Shown here one piece after another: positions 43,469 through 52,227 of a stretch of 64,000 nt of DNA. How positions within the stretch are numbered: position 1 is the stretch's first letter; every line of letters begins with the position of its first letter. The notes under the pieces are model-generated. The model was not told the origin of the DNA. It saw nothing but the letters and a program-made list of their open reading frames with translations, and searched no databases. The DNA comes from VXYL01 sp965199915 (GTDB lineage Bacteria; Pseudomonadota; Gammaproteobacteria; Pseudomonadales; Azotimanducaceae): positions 3,596,001 through 3,660,000 of the forward strand of contig OZ241348.1 in assembly GCA_965199915.1 (NCBI GenBank), written 5' to 3'. The translations under genes were made by a program, and so were the position numbers.

Positions 43469-44914
43469 TTACGGCGCGCTGGCCCCCGTCGCCCGCACCG
43501 GGTCGGCCGCGTCCGTGTGGCTGTTCAATTCGGCGATGTCCTCATCGCCCAGGCTGCCGGCCGCCTGCTCGAGGCGCAGCAGGTTCAACACGTAGTCGTA
43601 GCGCGAGCTCGCGTAGTCGAAGTGGGAGGCGAACAAGCGCCGTTGCGCGAGCAGCACGTCGACGATGTTGCGCGTGCCCACCTCGTAGCCGGTCTGCGTG
43701 GCCTCCAACGCCGCTTCGGAGGATTTGATGGCTTCGCTGCGCGCTTGCACGCGCACCACGTCCACCTGCACGGTGCGGAACAAGCTGCGCACGTTCTCGG
43801 CGACGGACAACTCCTGCTGCAACAGGCCTTGGCGCGCCTGCTCCACCGCGAGGCGGGCGCGCCGCATCCCGGAGTATTCCCGGAGCCCTTGGAAAAGCGG
43901 CACGCTCAAGCTGACCGAGTAGGTCAGCGAAGACGAGCCGGGGTCTTGGAAGACCTGCCCGTTGAAGGCGGACGAGCCGTCGCCGGCGCCGTAGTTGACG
44001 CTGGCGCTCACCGATGGCAGCGGCGCCGCATACGCGGCTTTGAGATCGCTTTCGGCCGCCTTGAGGCTTTGGCGGGCCGCGCCGATGCGCGGATTGCCGG
44101 TCATCGCCACGGCCACCCACTCCGCCTCGGACGCCGGCGACGGGTCGACGATGGGCAGTCCGTCGGCCAAGCGGTCCACCTCCGCGTAGGGTTTGCCGGT
44201 TAGCGTCCGCAACGCCTCGAAGGAGTTGTCGTGGTTGCCTTGGTTCTGTATCCGCAACACCACCGCGTTGTCGTACTCCGCTTTGGACTCGAGGACGTCG
44301 GTGATGGCCACCAGCCCCACGTCGAAGCGCTGCTGCACCTGCTCCAACTGCCGCTGCACGGCTTCTTCCGCCGCGGTCGCCGATTCCAGCGCCGCCTGGC
44401 CCCGCAACACGCCCAAGTAGGCCTGCGCCACGCGAATGATCAGGTCCTGCGCCGCGGCCTGCAGATCCCAGTCGGCCCGTCCGGCGGTCGCCTTCGCGCT
44501 CCGGTACAGAAACCACGAGGGCAAGTTCAGCACGTCTTGCGACACCGACGCGCCCCAGTTGTTGCGGCTGGTGTCGGTGGTTCTGCTCGGCGTGCGCACC
44601 ACCTGGCCTTCGAATCGGGTTTCTCCGGCTTCGCGCACCGAGCGGCCTTGGGAACGGCTTGCGCTCGCGTTGACGCGCGGCAGGAAGCTGGCGCGGGCTT
44701 GCGCGACGCCTTCCTTCACGTTCGCGGCGCTGGTGCGCGCGCCGGCCAACACCGGATCGTTCTTGACCGCCTCGGCGTAGATCTCGGCGATGTCGGCGCT
44801 GCGGGCGGGCGCGGCGGCAAACACGGCGGCGGCGGCGAAGAGCAAGCAGGTGGCGGATGTTGGCAAGCGGCGCGGTGCGGCGGCGCGGTCACGAGATGGG
44901 GCAAGGTTCTTCAT
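43469..44914 (-). CDS. tolC: TolC family outer-membrane efflux / type I secretion channel
   Basis: 481 aa. A signal peptide (residues ~1-41, ending AAPARSA) precedes two repeated OEP modules. Module 1 includes DIAEIYAEAVKNDPVLAGAR and AYLGVLRGQAALES; module 2 includes NPRIGAARQSLKAAESDLKAAYAAPLPSVSAS, SVPLFQGLREYSGMRRARLAVEQA and GYEVGTRNIVDVLLAQRRLF. This is the trimeric beta-barrel/alpha-barrel export duct used by tripartite pumps. It is divergent from yqiB-cpdA-parE as in enterics (where nudF intervenes), but an ISAs1 element now lies in the intergenic gap. Confidence 0.94.
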   Translation of the reverse strand: MKNLAPSRDRAAAPRRLPTSATCLLFAAAAVFAAAPARSADIAEIYAEAVKNDPVLAGARTSAANVKEGVAQARASFLPRVNASASRSQGRSVREAGETRFEGQVVRTPSRTTDTSRNNWGASVSQDVLNLPSWFLYRSAKATAGRADWDLQAAAQDLIIRVAQAYLGVLRGQAALESATAAEEAVQRQLEQVQQRFDVGLVAITDVLESKAEYDNAVVLRIQNQGNHDNSFEALRTLTGKPYAEVDRLADGLPIVDPSPASEAEWVAVAMTGNPRIGAARQSLKAAESDLKAAYAAPLPSVSASVNYGAGDGSSAFNGQVFQDPGSSSLTYSVSLSVPLFQGLREYSGMRRARLAVEQARQGLLQQELSVAENVRSLFRTVQVDVVRVQARSEAIKSSEAALEATQTGYEVGTRNIVDVLLAQRRLFASHFDYASSRYDYVLNLLRLEQAAGSLGDEDIAELNSHTDAADPVRATGASAP

Positions 44915-45040
44915 GGAGCAGTCCTTCCAAAAGCGGCGGCCAGCGGCGGCGTTTCGAGCCGGCGGCCTTGAGCCGCGGTGGCAAGCCGTGAGCGGCGATG
45001 GAGTCTAACAGAGACGTTTCACCCGAAGTGCGCCAACCGA

Positions 45041-45049
45041 GGCTTCCGA
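45041..45049. repeat. Target duplication, left of ISAs1 element
   Basis: GGCTTCCGA, repeated at 46280-46288 outside the other end. A 9-bp duplication fits the 8-10 bp usual for this family. Confidence 0.88.
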
Positions 45050-46279
45050 CAGGGCAATCGCATTTGGATTAGGTGGGGCGGCACGGAGAGCGGGGATGGT
45101 GCAGAATAGGCGTCTCGATCCAAGGAGGGAGAGACGGAATGCGGGAACTTCTGTTTGTTTTTCAAGAAGTTGAGGACCCTAGGCGAGGCAACGCCAAGCG
45201 CCACGACCTGCACGAGATGCTGGTGATCGCGCTGCTGTCGATGCTCACGGGCGGACGCACATGCGTCGAGATGGAGGACTACGGATGCGCCGCGGAGCGG
45301 TGGCTGCGGACGTTTCTGGCGCTGAGGAACGGGATTCCGAGCCACGACGCGTTCTCGCGGCTGTTCAGACTGTTGAACCCGGCGGGTCTTCAGACGGCGC
45401 TGCTGCGCCTGGCGCAGGACTGGGCGGACCGGCTCGGCGGCGTGATCGCGGTGGACGGCAAGGTGCTGCGGCGGTCGTTCGAGGACGCCTCGGAACGGTC
45501 GCCGACGCACCTTCTGCAAGCGTTCGCGGCGGAGTCGAAGCTGACGCTGGCGCAGATGGAGGTGGACGGCAAGTCGAACGAGATCCCGGCGCTGCCGAAG
45601 CTGCTGGAGCTGGTGGACGTGAGGGGGCGGACGGTGACGGCGGACGCGCTGCGCGCGCAGCGCGGGACGGCGGCGGCGATCGTGGCCAAGGGCGGCGACT
45701 ACGCGCTGGCGCTGAAGGGCAACCAGGGGACGCTGCGCGCGGACGTGGAGGAGTACTTGGACAACCCGCCCGCGTCGGCGAAACTCCTGTCGCATCAACA
45801 GGTTGACAAGGGCCACGGGCGCGTCGAGAAGCGCACGGCGACGGTCTGCCACGACGTCGACTGGCTGCAAGAGCGCCACGACTGGCCCGGTCTTTCGGCC
45901 TTCGGCAAGGTCGTCGCCGAGCGGCATCTCGCCGACGGCTCGGAGAGCGTCGACAGCCGCTACTACCTGCTCAGCGCCAAGCCCTCGGCGGAGCGCTTCG
46001 GGCGCACCGTCCGCTCCCACTGGGCGATCGAGAACGGCCTGCACTGGGTGCTCGACGTGTCGATGGACGAAGACCAGGCGCGCAACCGCAAGGGCAACTC
46101 CGCCGCCTGTCTGGCGGTGGTCCGCCGGCTGGCCCTGAACATCGTGCGGATGCATCCCGACAAGCGGTCCATCCGCCGCAAGTTCACCCGCGCCCAGCGC
46201 GACGACAACTTCCTGCTCGACATGATCCGGCGCATCCGCAAGCGCGAGTAGGCGCGGGATTCCAAATGCGATTGCCCTG
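45050..46279 (+). mobile_element. ISAs1-family insertion sequence (1230 bp)
   Basis: Perfect 19-bp terminal inverted repeats CAGGGCAATCGCATTTGGA (45050-45068) and complement (46261-46279), flanked by the 9-bp duplication GGCTTCCGA. One intact transposase. It lies 135 bp from the tolC start and ~90 bp from the yqiB start, in their shared upstream region. Confidence 0.93.
45139..46251 (+). CDS. ISAs1 family transposase
   Basis: 370 aa. N-terminal LLFVFQEVEDPRRGNAKRHDLHEMLVIALLSML and CVEMEDYGCAAERWLRTFLALRNGIPSHDAFSRLF are ISAs1 hallmarks. DDE: GGVIAVDGKVLRRS (Asp), VVDVRGRTVTADALRAQRGT-like LLELVDVRGRTVTADAL (second Asp region), YALALKGNQ, and SHWAIENGLHWVLDVSMDEDQAR (Glu). AAGGAGGGAGAG upstream of ATG 45139 fixes the start. 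Intact. Confidence 0.94.
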   Translation: MRELLFVFQEVEDPRRGNAKRHDLHEMLVIALLSMLTGGRTCVEMEDYGCAAERWLRTFLALRNGIPSHDAFSRLFRLLNPAGLQTALLRLAQDWADRLGGVIAVDGKVLRRSFEDASERSPTHLLQAFAAESKLTLAQMEVDGKSNEIPALPKLLELVDVRGRTVTADALRAQRGTAAAIVAKGGDYALALKGNQGTLRADVEEYLDNPPASAKLLSHQQVDKGHGRVEKRTATVCHDVDWLQERHDWPGLSAFGKVVAERHLADGSESVDSRYYLLSAKPSAERFGRTVRSHWAIENGLHWVLDVSMDEDQARNRKGNSAACLAVVRRLALNIVRMHPDKRSIRRKFTRAQRDDNFLLDMIRRIRKRE

Positions 46280-46368
46280 GGCTTCCGAGGCTTCCTATCG
46301 CTACGAACGGGGGTTTAGAATCCGTCGCCAATCGAGCGCGGCCCAGTCGGGCGCGCCAGCCGGGAGTT

Positions 46369-46854
46369 TTGGGGAACGTGAGGCCGCGGCGGCCGTACAA
46401 CATCGACTTGGGGTCGCACTTGGCGGTGTGCGACGGCAACTATTTGCGCATCGTGCGCTTGTTGCCGGCGTTGGAGGACGAGCAGGCGCGGGTCTTTCGC
46501 GTTGTGTTTGGCCCTCCCGACGCCGCGGACGACGCGACCGCCGCGACGTTCGAGGTGATCGATCGCGATCGGTACACCACGGTGGTGTCGGTGTCGCAGC
46601 ACAGTCCAAGCCGCGGCATCGCGGCCACGCGCGTCAAAGTGCGTCTCTATCACGACGCGCGCTGCGCCGAAGTGATCGAGTTTCAGGGCCAGCGCCGGTT
46701 CGAATCGGTGTACACCTACCCCAATGACAAAATGCGCCACCCGGACGAGAAAGCGCAAATCAACCGCTTCCTCACCGAGTTCCTCAACCTCTGCCTGACC
46801 CGCGGCGTTGTACACATCGAGCCGGCAGCTTTAACGGAGTCGCCTTTTGGATGA
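46369..46854 (+). CDS. yqiB: DUF1249 family protein (YqiB-like)
   Basis: 161 aa from TTG 46369; GTG at 46378 is an alternative. Family blocks include NYLRIVRLLPAL, YTTVVSVSQHSP, VKVRLYHDARCAEVIEFQGQRRF and YPNDKMRHPDEKAQINRFLTEFLNLCL, closely matching E. coli YqiB. Function unknown. Its placement before cpdA and parE is the conserved gammaproteobacterial arrangement, which supports the call. The ISAs1 element sits immediately upstream and may affect its promoter. Confidence 0.9.
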   Translation: MGNVRPRRPYNIDLGSHLAVCDGNYLRIVRLLPALEDEQARVFRVVFGPPDAADDATAATFEVIDRDRYTTVVSVSQHSPSRGIAATRVKVRLYHDARCAEVIEFQGQRRFESVYTYPNDKMRHPDEKAQINRFLTEFLNLCLTRGVVHIEPAALTESPFG

Positions 46855-46938
46855 CGCCCGCCCGCCGCCTTCGTTAACATAGGCGGCAAGTGAAAGCACA
46901 GGGACGTGCCGGCGCGCGGGGAGCACATGGAGGAGCAC

Positions 46939-47736
46939 ATGGAAAGGCTGCACATTCTGCAGATAACGGACTGCCACTTGTTTCCGAGGCCCGAGGCCAC
47001 GCTGCTCGGCGTGCGCGTGTGCGACAGCCTTGACGCGGTTCTGCGCGCGGCGTGCGCCGAGCGGGAGCCCGACGCGCTGCTGGCCACCGGCGATTTGGCG
47101 CAACGCCCGTCCGCCGCCAGCTACGCGCTGTTCCTGGCGACGGTGCGGGAACATTTCCAAGGGCCGCTGTTGTGCGTGCCCGGCAACCACGATCACGGCG
47201 CAACGTTCGCCAAGGCGCTTCCCACCGCGGACCTGCGCGTGGGGCCTTGGCGTCTGCTCGGCGTCGACACCCATGTCGATGACGTGGTCGGCGGCAGCGT
47301 GGCCAGCGCCGAGCTCGGCCGCTTGGCGGCGGCGCTTGCCGGCGACGGACCGGCGCTGGTGGCGGGACACCACTGCCCGGTGGCCATCGGCTGCCCGTGG
47401 CTCGACGAGCATCGCATCGACAACGGCCAAGACCTGTTGGCGGTGCTGACCGGCACGAGCGCCGGCCGCGGCGCGAGCGCGTATGTGTTCGGCCACATTC
47501 ACCAGCCGTTCCAGCACGATCCGCGGCACCGTCGGAACGGCGGTGGCGCGCGGCTGCTCGGCGCACCATCGACGTGCTTCCAGTTCCGCGGCCAAGCGCC
47601 GACCTTCGCCATCGACCACGCCAAACCCGGCTACCGCTGGCTGACGCTGGCGCCCGACGGCGCTGTCGACACCCATGTGGGCCGCGTCGCGGACTACGAT
47701 CTGCGCATTGATCTCAAGGACCGAGACCTTCCATGA
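46939..47736 (+). CDS. cpdA: 3',5'-cyclic AMP phosphodiesterase (class III, CpdA-like)
   Basis: 265 aa. Hydrolyses cAMP to AMP. Metal-binding motifs of the calcineurin fold: LQITDCHLF (D-x-H), LLATGDLAQRPSAASY, VPGNHDHG, LVAGHHCPVAIGCPWLDEH and VFGHIHQPF. The length is that of E. coli CpdA (~275). GGAGG at 46929-46933 stands 5 bp before ATG 46939; an upstream ATG (46927) and GTG (46906) are possible but lack this spacing. Overlaps parE by 4 bp. Confidence 0.9.
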   Translation: MERLHILQITDCHLFPRPEATLLGVRVCDSLDAVLRAACAEREPDALLATGDLAQRPSAASYALFLATVREHFQGPLLCVPGNHDHGATFAKALPTADLRVGPWRLLGVDTHVDDVVGGSVASAELGRLAAALAGDGPALVAGHHCPVAIGCPWLDEHRIDNGQDLLAVLTGTSAGRGASAYVFGHIHQPFQHDPRHRRNGGGARLLGAPSTCFQFRGQAPTFAIDHAKPGYRWLTLAPDGAVDTHVGRVADYDLRIDLKDRDLP

Positions 47737-49631
47737 ACAAAGACTACTCCGCCAAGTCCATCCAAGTGTTGTCTGGGTTGGAGCCGGTGCGGCGCCGGCC
47801 CGGCATGTACACGGACACCACGCATCCCAACCACCTGGTGCAGGAAGTGGTGGACAACAGCGTGGACGAGGCGCTCGCCGGTTTCGCCACCAACATCGAA
47901 GTCGCCCTGCGCGGGGACGGTTCCATCGAGGTGATGGACGACGGCCGCGGCATGCCGGTGGATGTCCATCCCGAGCACGGCCTCACCGGCGTTGAACTCA
48001 TCCTCACCAAGCTGCACGCCGGCGGCAAGTTCGACAACGAAAGCTACCGTTTCGCCGGCGGCTTGCACGGCGTGGGCGTTTCCGTGGTGAACGCGCTTTC
48101 CGAGTGGTTGGTGGCGGAAGTGAAGAAAGACGGCAAGGTCCACGTCCAGCGCTTTCGCCAAGGCGCGCCCCACACGCCGCTCGAGGTGGTGGACACCGTG
48201 GGCCGGCGCAACACCGGCACCACCATCCGCTTCCGGCCGGACGCGGCGTACTTCGACACCACCCGCCTCGCGCTGCCCCAGCTGCGCCACCTGCTGCGCG
48301 CCAAGGCCGTGCTGTGTCCGGGCCTCACCATCTCCTTGGCGGTGGAGGCGGCCGGCGGAGAACCGCAATGCGACACTTGGTGCTTTGAGGCCGGGCTTGC
48401 CGGCTATCTCGCCAGCGTGCTTGGCGATGGCGAGGGTTTGCCGGCCACGCCGTTTCACCATCAGGCGGAAGGCAACGCCGAGGCGGTGGAGTGGGCGTTG
48501 CAATGGCGCGTGGACGGCGGCGACACGGTGGCCGAAAGCTATGTGAACCTCATTCCCACGCCGCTCGGCGGCACCCACGTTTCGGGATTGCGCAGCGGTT
48601 TGGTGGAGGCGTTGCGCGAATACTGCGAGTTCCGCGACCTGTTGCCGCGCGGCGTGAAGATCACCGGCGAGGACATCTGGCCGCAATGCGCGCACGTGCT
48701 CTCGGTGAAGATGGCCGAACCGCAGTTCACCGGCCAGACCAAGGAGCGCCTCTCCTCCCGGCAAAGCGGCGTGTTCGTGGCCGGCGTCGCCAAAGACGCT
48801 TTCAGCCTGTGGCTGAGCGAGCATCCATCCGAAGGCGACCGCATCGCCGAACTCGCCATCGGCAACGCGCAGCGCCGCGCCCAAGCGGCGAAGAAGGTCG
48901 TGCGCAAGAAGGTGACGAGCGGCCCGGCGCTGCCCGGCAAGCTGGTGGATTGCGCCACCACCGACCGCGAGCGCAGCGAACTGTTCCTGGTGGAGGGCGA
49001 CTCGGCCGGCGGCTCCACGAAAGGCGCCCGCGACCGGGAGTTTCAAGCGCTGCTGCCCTTGCGCGGCAAGATCCTCAACACGTGGGAGGTGGATCCCGCG
49101 CAAGTGCTCGGCTCGCAGGAGGTTCACGACATCGCCGTGGCCATCGGCGTGGATCCCGGTTCGGAAGACCTCGGCGGATTGCGCTACGGCAAAATCTGCA
49201 TTCTCGCGGACGCGGACTCGGACGGCGCCCACATCGCCACCCTCTTGTGCGCGTTGTTCCTCATGCACTTCAAGCCGCTGGCGCGCGCCGGGCACGTCCA
49301 TGTGGCGATGCCGCCCCTGTACCGCATCGATGTCGGCAAGGAGGTCTACTACGCCTTGGACGAGGCGGAGAAGGAAGGCGTCCTCGACCGCATCGCCGCC
49401 GAGGGCAAGCGGGCGCAGCCCTCGGTGCAGCGCTTCAAGGGCCTTGGCGAGATGAACCCATTGCAATTGCGCGAGACCACCATGGCGCCGGAGACGCGGC
49501 GGCTGGTGCAACTGGCGGTGGACGCCGAAGAGGAATCCGTGCGCGCGATGGACATGATGCTCGCCAAGAAGCGCGCCGCCGATCGGCGCGAGTGGCTGGA
49601 GCGCAAGGGAGACCTCGCCAACGCCGCTTAA
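47733..49631 (+). CDS. parE: DNA topoisomerase IV subunit B
   Basis: 632 aa, as in E. coli ParE (630). GHKL ATPase motifs VQEVVDNSVDEALAG, VMDDGRGMPVD and FAGGLHGVGVSVVNALS. Transducer, then TOPRIM with LFLVEGDSAGGSTKGARD and ILADADSDGAHIATLL. C-terminal FKGLGEMNPLQLRETTM. The absence of the gyrase-B-specific insert and the pairing with parC identify it as topoisomerase IV rather than gyrase. ATG overlaps cpdA; parC follows after ~38 bp. Confidence 0.96.
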   Translation: MNKDYSAKSIQVLSGLEPVRRRPGMYTDTTHPNHLVQEVVDNSVDEALAGFATNIEVALRGDGSIEVMDDGRGMPVDVHPEHGLTGVELILTKLHAGGKFDNESYRFAGGLHGVGVSVVNALSEWLVAEVKKDGKVHVQRFRQGAPHTPLEVVDTVGRRNTGTTIRFRPDAAYFDTTRLALPQLRHLLRAKAVLCPGLTISLAVEAAGGEPQCDTWCFEAGLAGYLASVLGDGEGLPATPFHHQAEGNAEAVEWALQWRVDGGDTVAESYVNLIPTPLGGTHVSGLRSGLVEALREYCEFRDLLPRGVKITGEDIWPQCAHVLSVKMAEPQFTGQTKERLSSRQSGVFVAGVAKDAFSLWLSEHPSEGDRIAELAIGNAQRRAQAAKKVVRKKVTSGPALPGKLVDCATTDRERSELFLVEGDSAGGSTKGARDREFQALLPLRGKILNTWEVDPAQVLGSQEVHDIAVAIGVDPGSEDLGGLRYGKICILADADSDGAHIATLLCALFLMHFKPLARAGHVHVAMPPLYRIDVGKEVYYALDEAEKEGVLDRIAAEGKRAQPSVQRFKGLGEMNPLQLRETTMAPETRRLVQLAVDAEEESVRAMDMMLAKKRAADRREWLERKGDLANAA

Positions 49632-49669
49632 CTTCTTGAGTGGCAAACAGATCCAAGAGGAGCCAGGGA

Positions 49670-51958
49670 ATGGACACCGGACAGCACAACGGTTCGCACC
49701 CAGGAGGCGCCAACGGCGTGGCCCCCGGGGGCGACGGCGTCGAGCGCATGCTCCTGCACGAGTACACGGAGCGCGCCTATTTGGACTATTCCATGTACGT
49801 CATCGGCGAGCGCGCCTTGCCACATCTCGGCGACGGCCTGAAGCCCGTGCAGCGGCGCATCGTCTACGCCATGTCGCAGCTCGGCTTGAACGCGAACGCG
49901 AAGTTCTCCAAGTCCGCCCGCACGGTGGGCGAGGTGATCGGCAAGTTCCACCCGCACGGCGACGCCGCCTGCTACGAGGCGATGGTGCTGATGGCGCAAC
50001 CGTTCTCGTTCCGCTACCCGCTGGTGGAAGGCCAGGGCAACTGGGGCGCGCCGGACGATCCCAAGTCCTTCGCGGCGCAGCGCTACACGGAGTCGCGCCT
50101 CTCCGCCTACGCGGACCTGCTGCTCGGCGAGGTGGCGCGCGGCACCGTCCGCTTCGCGCCGAACTTCGACGGCACGCTGAAGGAGCCGGAACAGTTGCCG
50201 GCGCGCTTGCCCATGGTGCTCTTGAACGGCAGCACCGGCATCGCCGTGGGCATGGCGACGGATGTGCTGCCGCACAATCTGCGCGAGGTGGCGCGCGCTT
50301 GCGCGCACCTCCTCGACCACCCGGATGCCACCACCGCGGAGTTGATGGCGCACGTTCCGGGCCCGGACTTCCCGGCCGACGCGACGGTGATCACGCCTCC
50401 AAGCGATCTGCTTGAAGCCTACGCCACCGGTCGCGGTACGGTGCGCGCCCGGGCCCGCTATGTGCGCGAGAACGGCGATGTCGTGGTGGTGGGTTTGCCA
50501 TACCAAGTCTCCCCGTCGCGGGTGCTGGAGCAAATCGGCGCCCAGATGCAGGCGCGCAAGCTGCCCATGCTGGTGGACATCCGCGACGAGTCGGATCACG
50601 AGAACCCCACGCGCCTCGTGCTCACGCCGCGCTCGAACCGGGTGGACGTGGAGCGCTTGATGAGCCACCTGTTCGCCACCACCGATCTGGAACGCAGCCA
50701 CCGTTTGAACTTCAACGTCATCGGCCTTGATCGGCGCCCGAAGGTGCTGGGCCTGAAAGCGCTTCTTTCCGAATGGCTGCGTTTCCGCACGGACTGCGTG
50801 CGGCGGCGCATCGAGTTCCGCTTGGAGGCGATCCGCCGCCGGCTGCACTTGCTGGAGGGCTTGCTCGTCGCCTATCGGAACCTCGCCGAGGTCATCCGCA
50901 TCGTGCGCGAGGAAGACGAGCCGAAACAACGGCTTATGGCCGCCTTCGGGCTGTCCGACGAACAGGCGACGGCGATTTTGGATTTGCGTCTGCGTCAGCT
51001 CGCGCGCCTCGAGGAAGAGAAGCTGAACGCCGAGCGGCGCGATCTGACCGCCGAGGACGCCGAACTCTCCGCCATCCTGGCCTCCGCAACACGCCTGCGA
51101 GCGCTGATAAAGGAGGAGATTGAAGCGGACGCCGAGCGGCACGGAGACGATCGGCGCACGGAGCTCGCCACCGCCGAGGAGGCGCGCCCGTTCACGGAAA
51201 CGGATTTGCTTTCCACCGAGCCGGTGACCGTGATCCTCTCGGCGAAGGGTTGGGTGCGCGCCGCCAAGGGCCACGACATCGACGCCGCCGAACTCGCCTA
51301 CCGCGGCGACGACGCCTTCCTCGCCGCCGCCCGCGGGCGCAGCAACGAGGCGTGCGTGTTCTTCGACTCCGCCGGCCGCGCCTACGTGGTCGCGGCGCAC
51401 ACGCTGCCTTCGGCGCGCGGCCAAGGGGAGCCGCTCACCGGGCGTCTGAAGCCGCCGGACGGCGCGCGATTCGTGGGCGTGGCGCTCGGCGCGCCGGCGA
51501 CGCGACTGCTCTTGGCGTCGGACCTCGGCTACGGCTTCGCCACCACCTTGGCCGACACGCTATCGAAGAGCCGCGCCGGCAAAGCCGTGTTGAACGTGGC
51601 CGCCGGCGCGGTGGCGCTGCCGCCGGTGGTGGTGGGCGAGACGGCCTCGCATGTCGCCGTGGCCACCAACCGCGGCCGATTGCTCGCGTTCCCCTTGGAG
51701 CAGGTGCCGGCGCTCGCCCGCGGCAAGGGCCAACGGCTTCTGGGCATTCCCCCCAAGGCGTTGCGGGAAGACGCCGAGCGGGTGGTGGCCCTCGCCGCGC
51801 TCGGCGAGAAGGACAAGCTCGTGGCGCATGCCGGCGCCCGCCACCTCACGTTGCGTTTCCGAGAACTGGCGAACTACATCGGTGCCCGCGCTGGACGCGG
51901 ACGCATGCTGCCGCGCGGCTTCCAGAAAGTGGATCGGCTGGCGGTGGCGCCACCGTAA
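49670..51958 (+). CDS. parC: DNA topoisomerase IV subunit A
   Basis: 762 aa. Winged-helix cleavage domain with ARTVGEVIGKFHPHGDAACYEAM and the active-site Tyr in FAAQRYTESRL. A tower and coiled coil follow, then a C-terminal blade domain with VILSAKGWVRAAKGHD, QGEPLTGRLKPP and LGYGFATTLADTLSK. The residue equivalent to E. coli ParC Ser80 (in HPHGDS) is Ala here, while the Glu84 equivalent is kept. AGGAG at 49658-49662 is 7 bp before ATG 49670; GTG at 49640 would add ten residues. Confidence 0.95.
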   Translation: MDTGQHNGSHPGGANGVAPGGDGVERMLLHEYTERAYLDYSMYVIGERALPHLGDGLKPVQRRIVYAMSQLGLNANAKFSKSARTVGEVIGKFHPHGDAACYEAMVLMAQPFSFRYPLVEGQGNWGAPDDPKSFAAQRYTESRLSAYADLLLGEVARGTVRFAPNFDGTLKEPEQLPARLPMVLLNGSTGIAVGMATDVLPHNLREVARACAHLLDHPDATTAELMAHVPGPDFPADATVITPPSDLLEAYATGRGTVRARARYVRENGDVVVVGLPYQVSPSRVLEQIGAQMQARKLPMLVDIRDESDHENPTRLVLTPRSNRVDVERLMSHLFATTDLERSHRLNFNVIGLDRRPKVLGLKALLSEWLRFRTDCVRRRIEFRLEAIRRRLHLLEGLLVAYRNLAEVIRIVREEDEPKQRLMAAFGLSDEQATAILDLRLRQLARLEEEKLNAERRDLTAEDAELSAILASATRLRALIKEEIEADAERHGDDRRTELATAEEARPFTETDLLSTEPVTVILSAKGWVRAAKGHDIDAAELAYRGDDAFLAAARGRSNEACVFFDSAGRAYVVAAHTLPSARGQGEPLTGRLKPPDGARFVGVALGAPATRLLLASDLGYGFATTLADTLSKSRAGKAVLNVAAGAVALPPVVVGETASHVAVATNRGRLLAFPLEQVPALARGKGQRLLGIPPKALREDAERVVALAALGEKDKLVAHAGARHLTLRFRELANYIGARAGRGRMLPRGFQKVDRLAVAPP

Positions 51959-52227
51959 ACAACCCGCTGTTCGCGATCCTCCGCAAACGCGCCGAGTTTT
52001 GCAGGGTGCGCGATATTTGGTGGCAATCCAGCCCGGCCGGGCGCGGCGCAGGTTTCCCTCCCGGTCTCGACGGCTCCATGCGCTTGGCGATCCGAGCGCG
52101 TGCCGACTTCGATGGGCGGGCTGCCGTGACGGCGCATGCCGCCATCGCGGCATTTTCAGCGATCTCGCACAGAGCGCGTGGTAAATGTCCGCTTCCGGTG
52201 CCGCCCCGGACCGTCCATGCTCGCGGA
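51959..52227. other. Intergenic region between parC and Rpn-like gene
   Basis: About 270 bp without a convincing gene. GCGATCTCGCACAG at 52159-52172 is identical to the terminal portion of the Uma2-associated inverted repeat (3117-3129 region). Confidence 0.4.

Noticed and set aside
43469..44516. Second outer-membrane-like frame inside tolC (324 aa, 43542-44516)
   Set aside because: Out-of-frame shadow of tolC with Arg/Gly-rich sequence.
51250..52227. Long upstream extension of the Rpn-like frame into parC
   Set aside because: Overlaps the ParC C-terminal domain in another frame and lacks family similarity before 52228.
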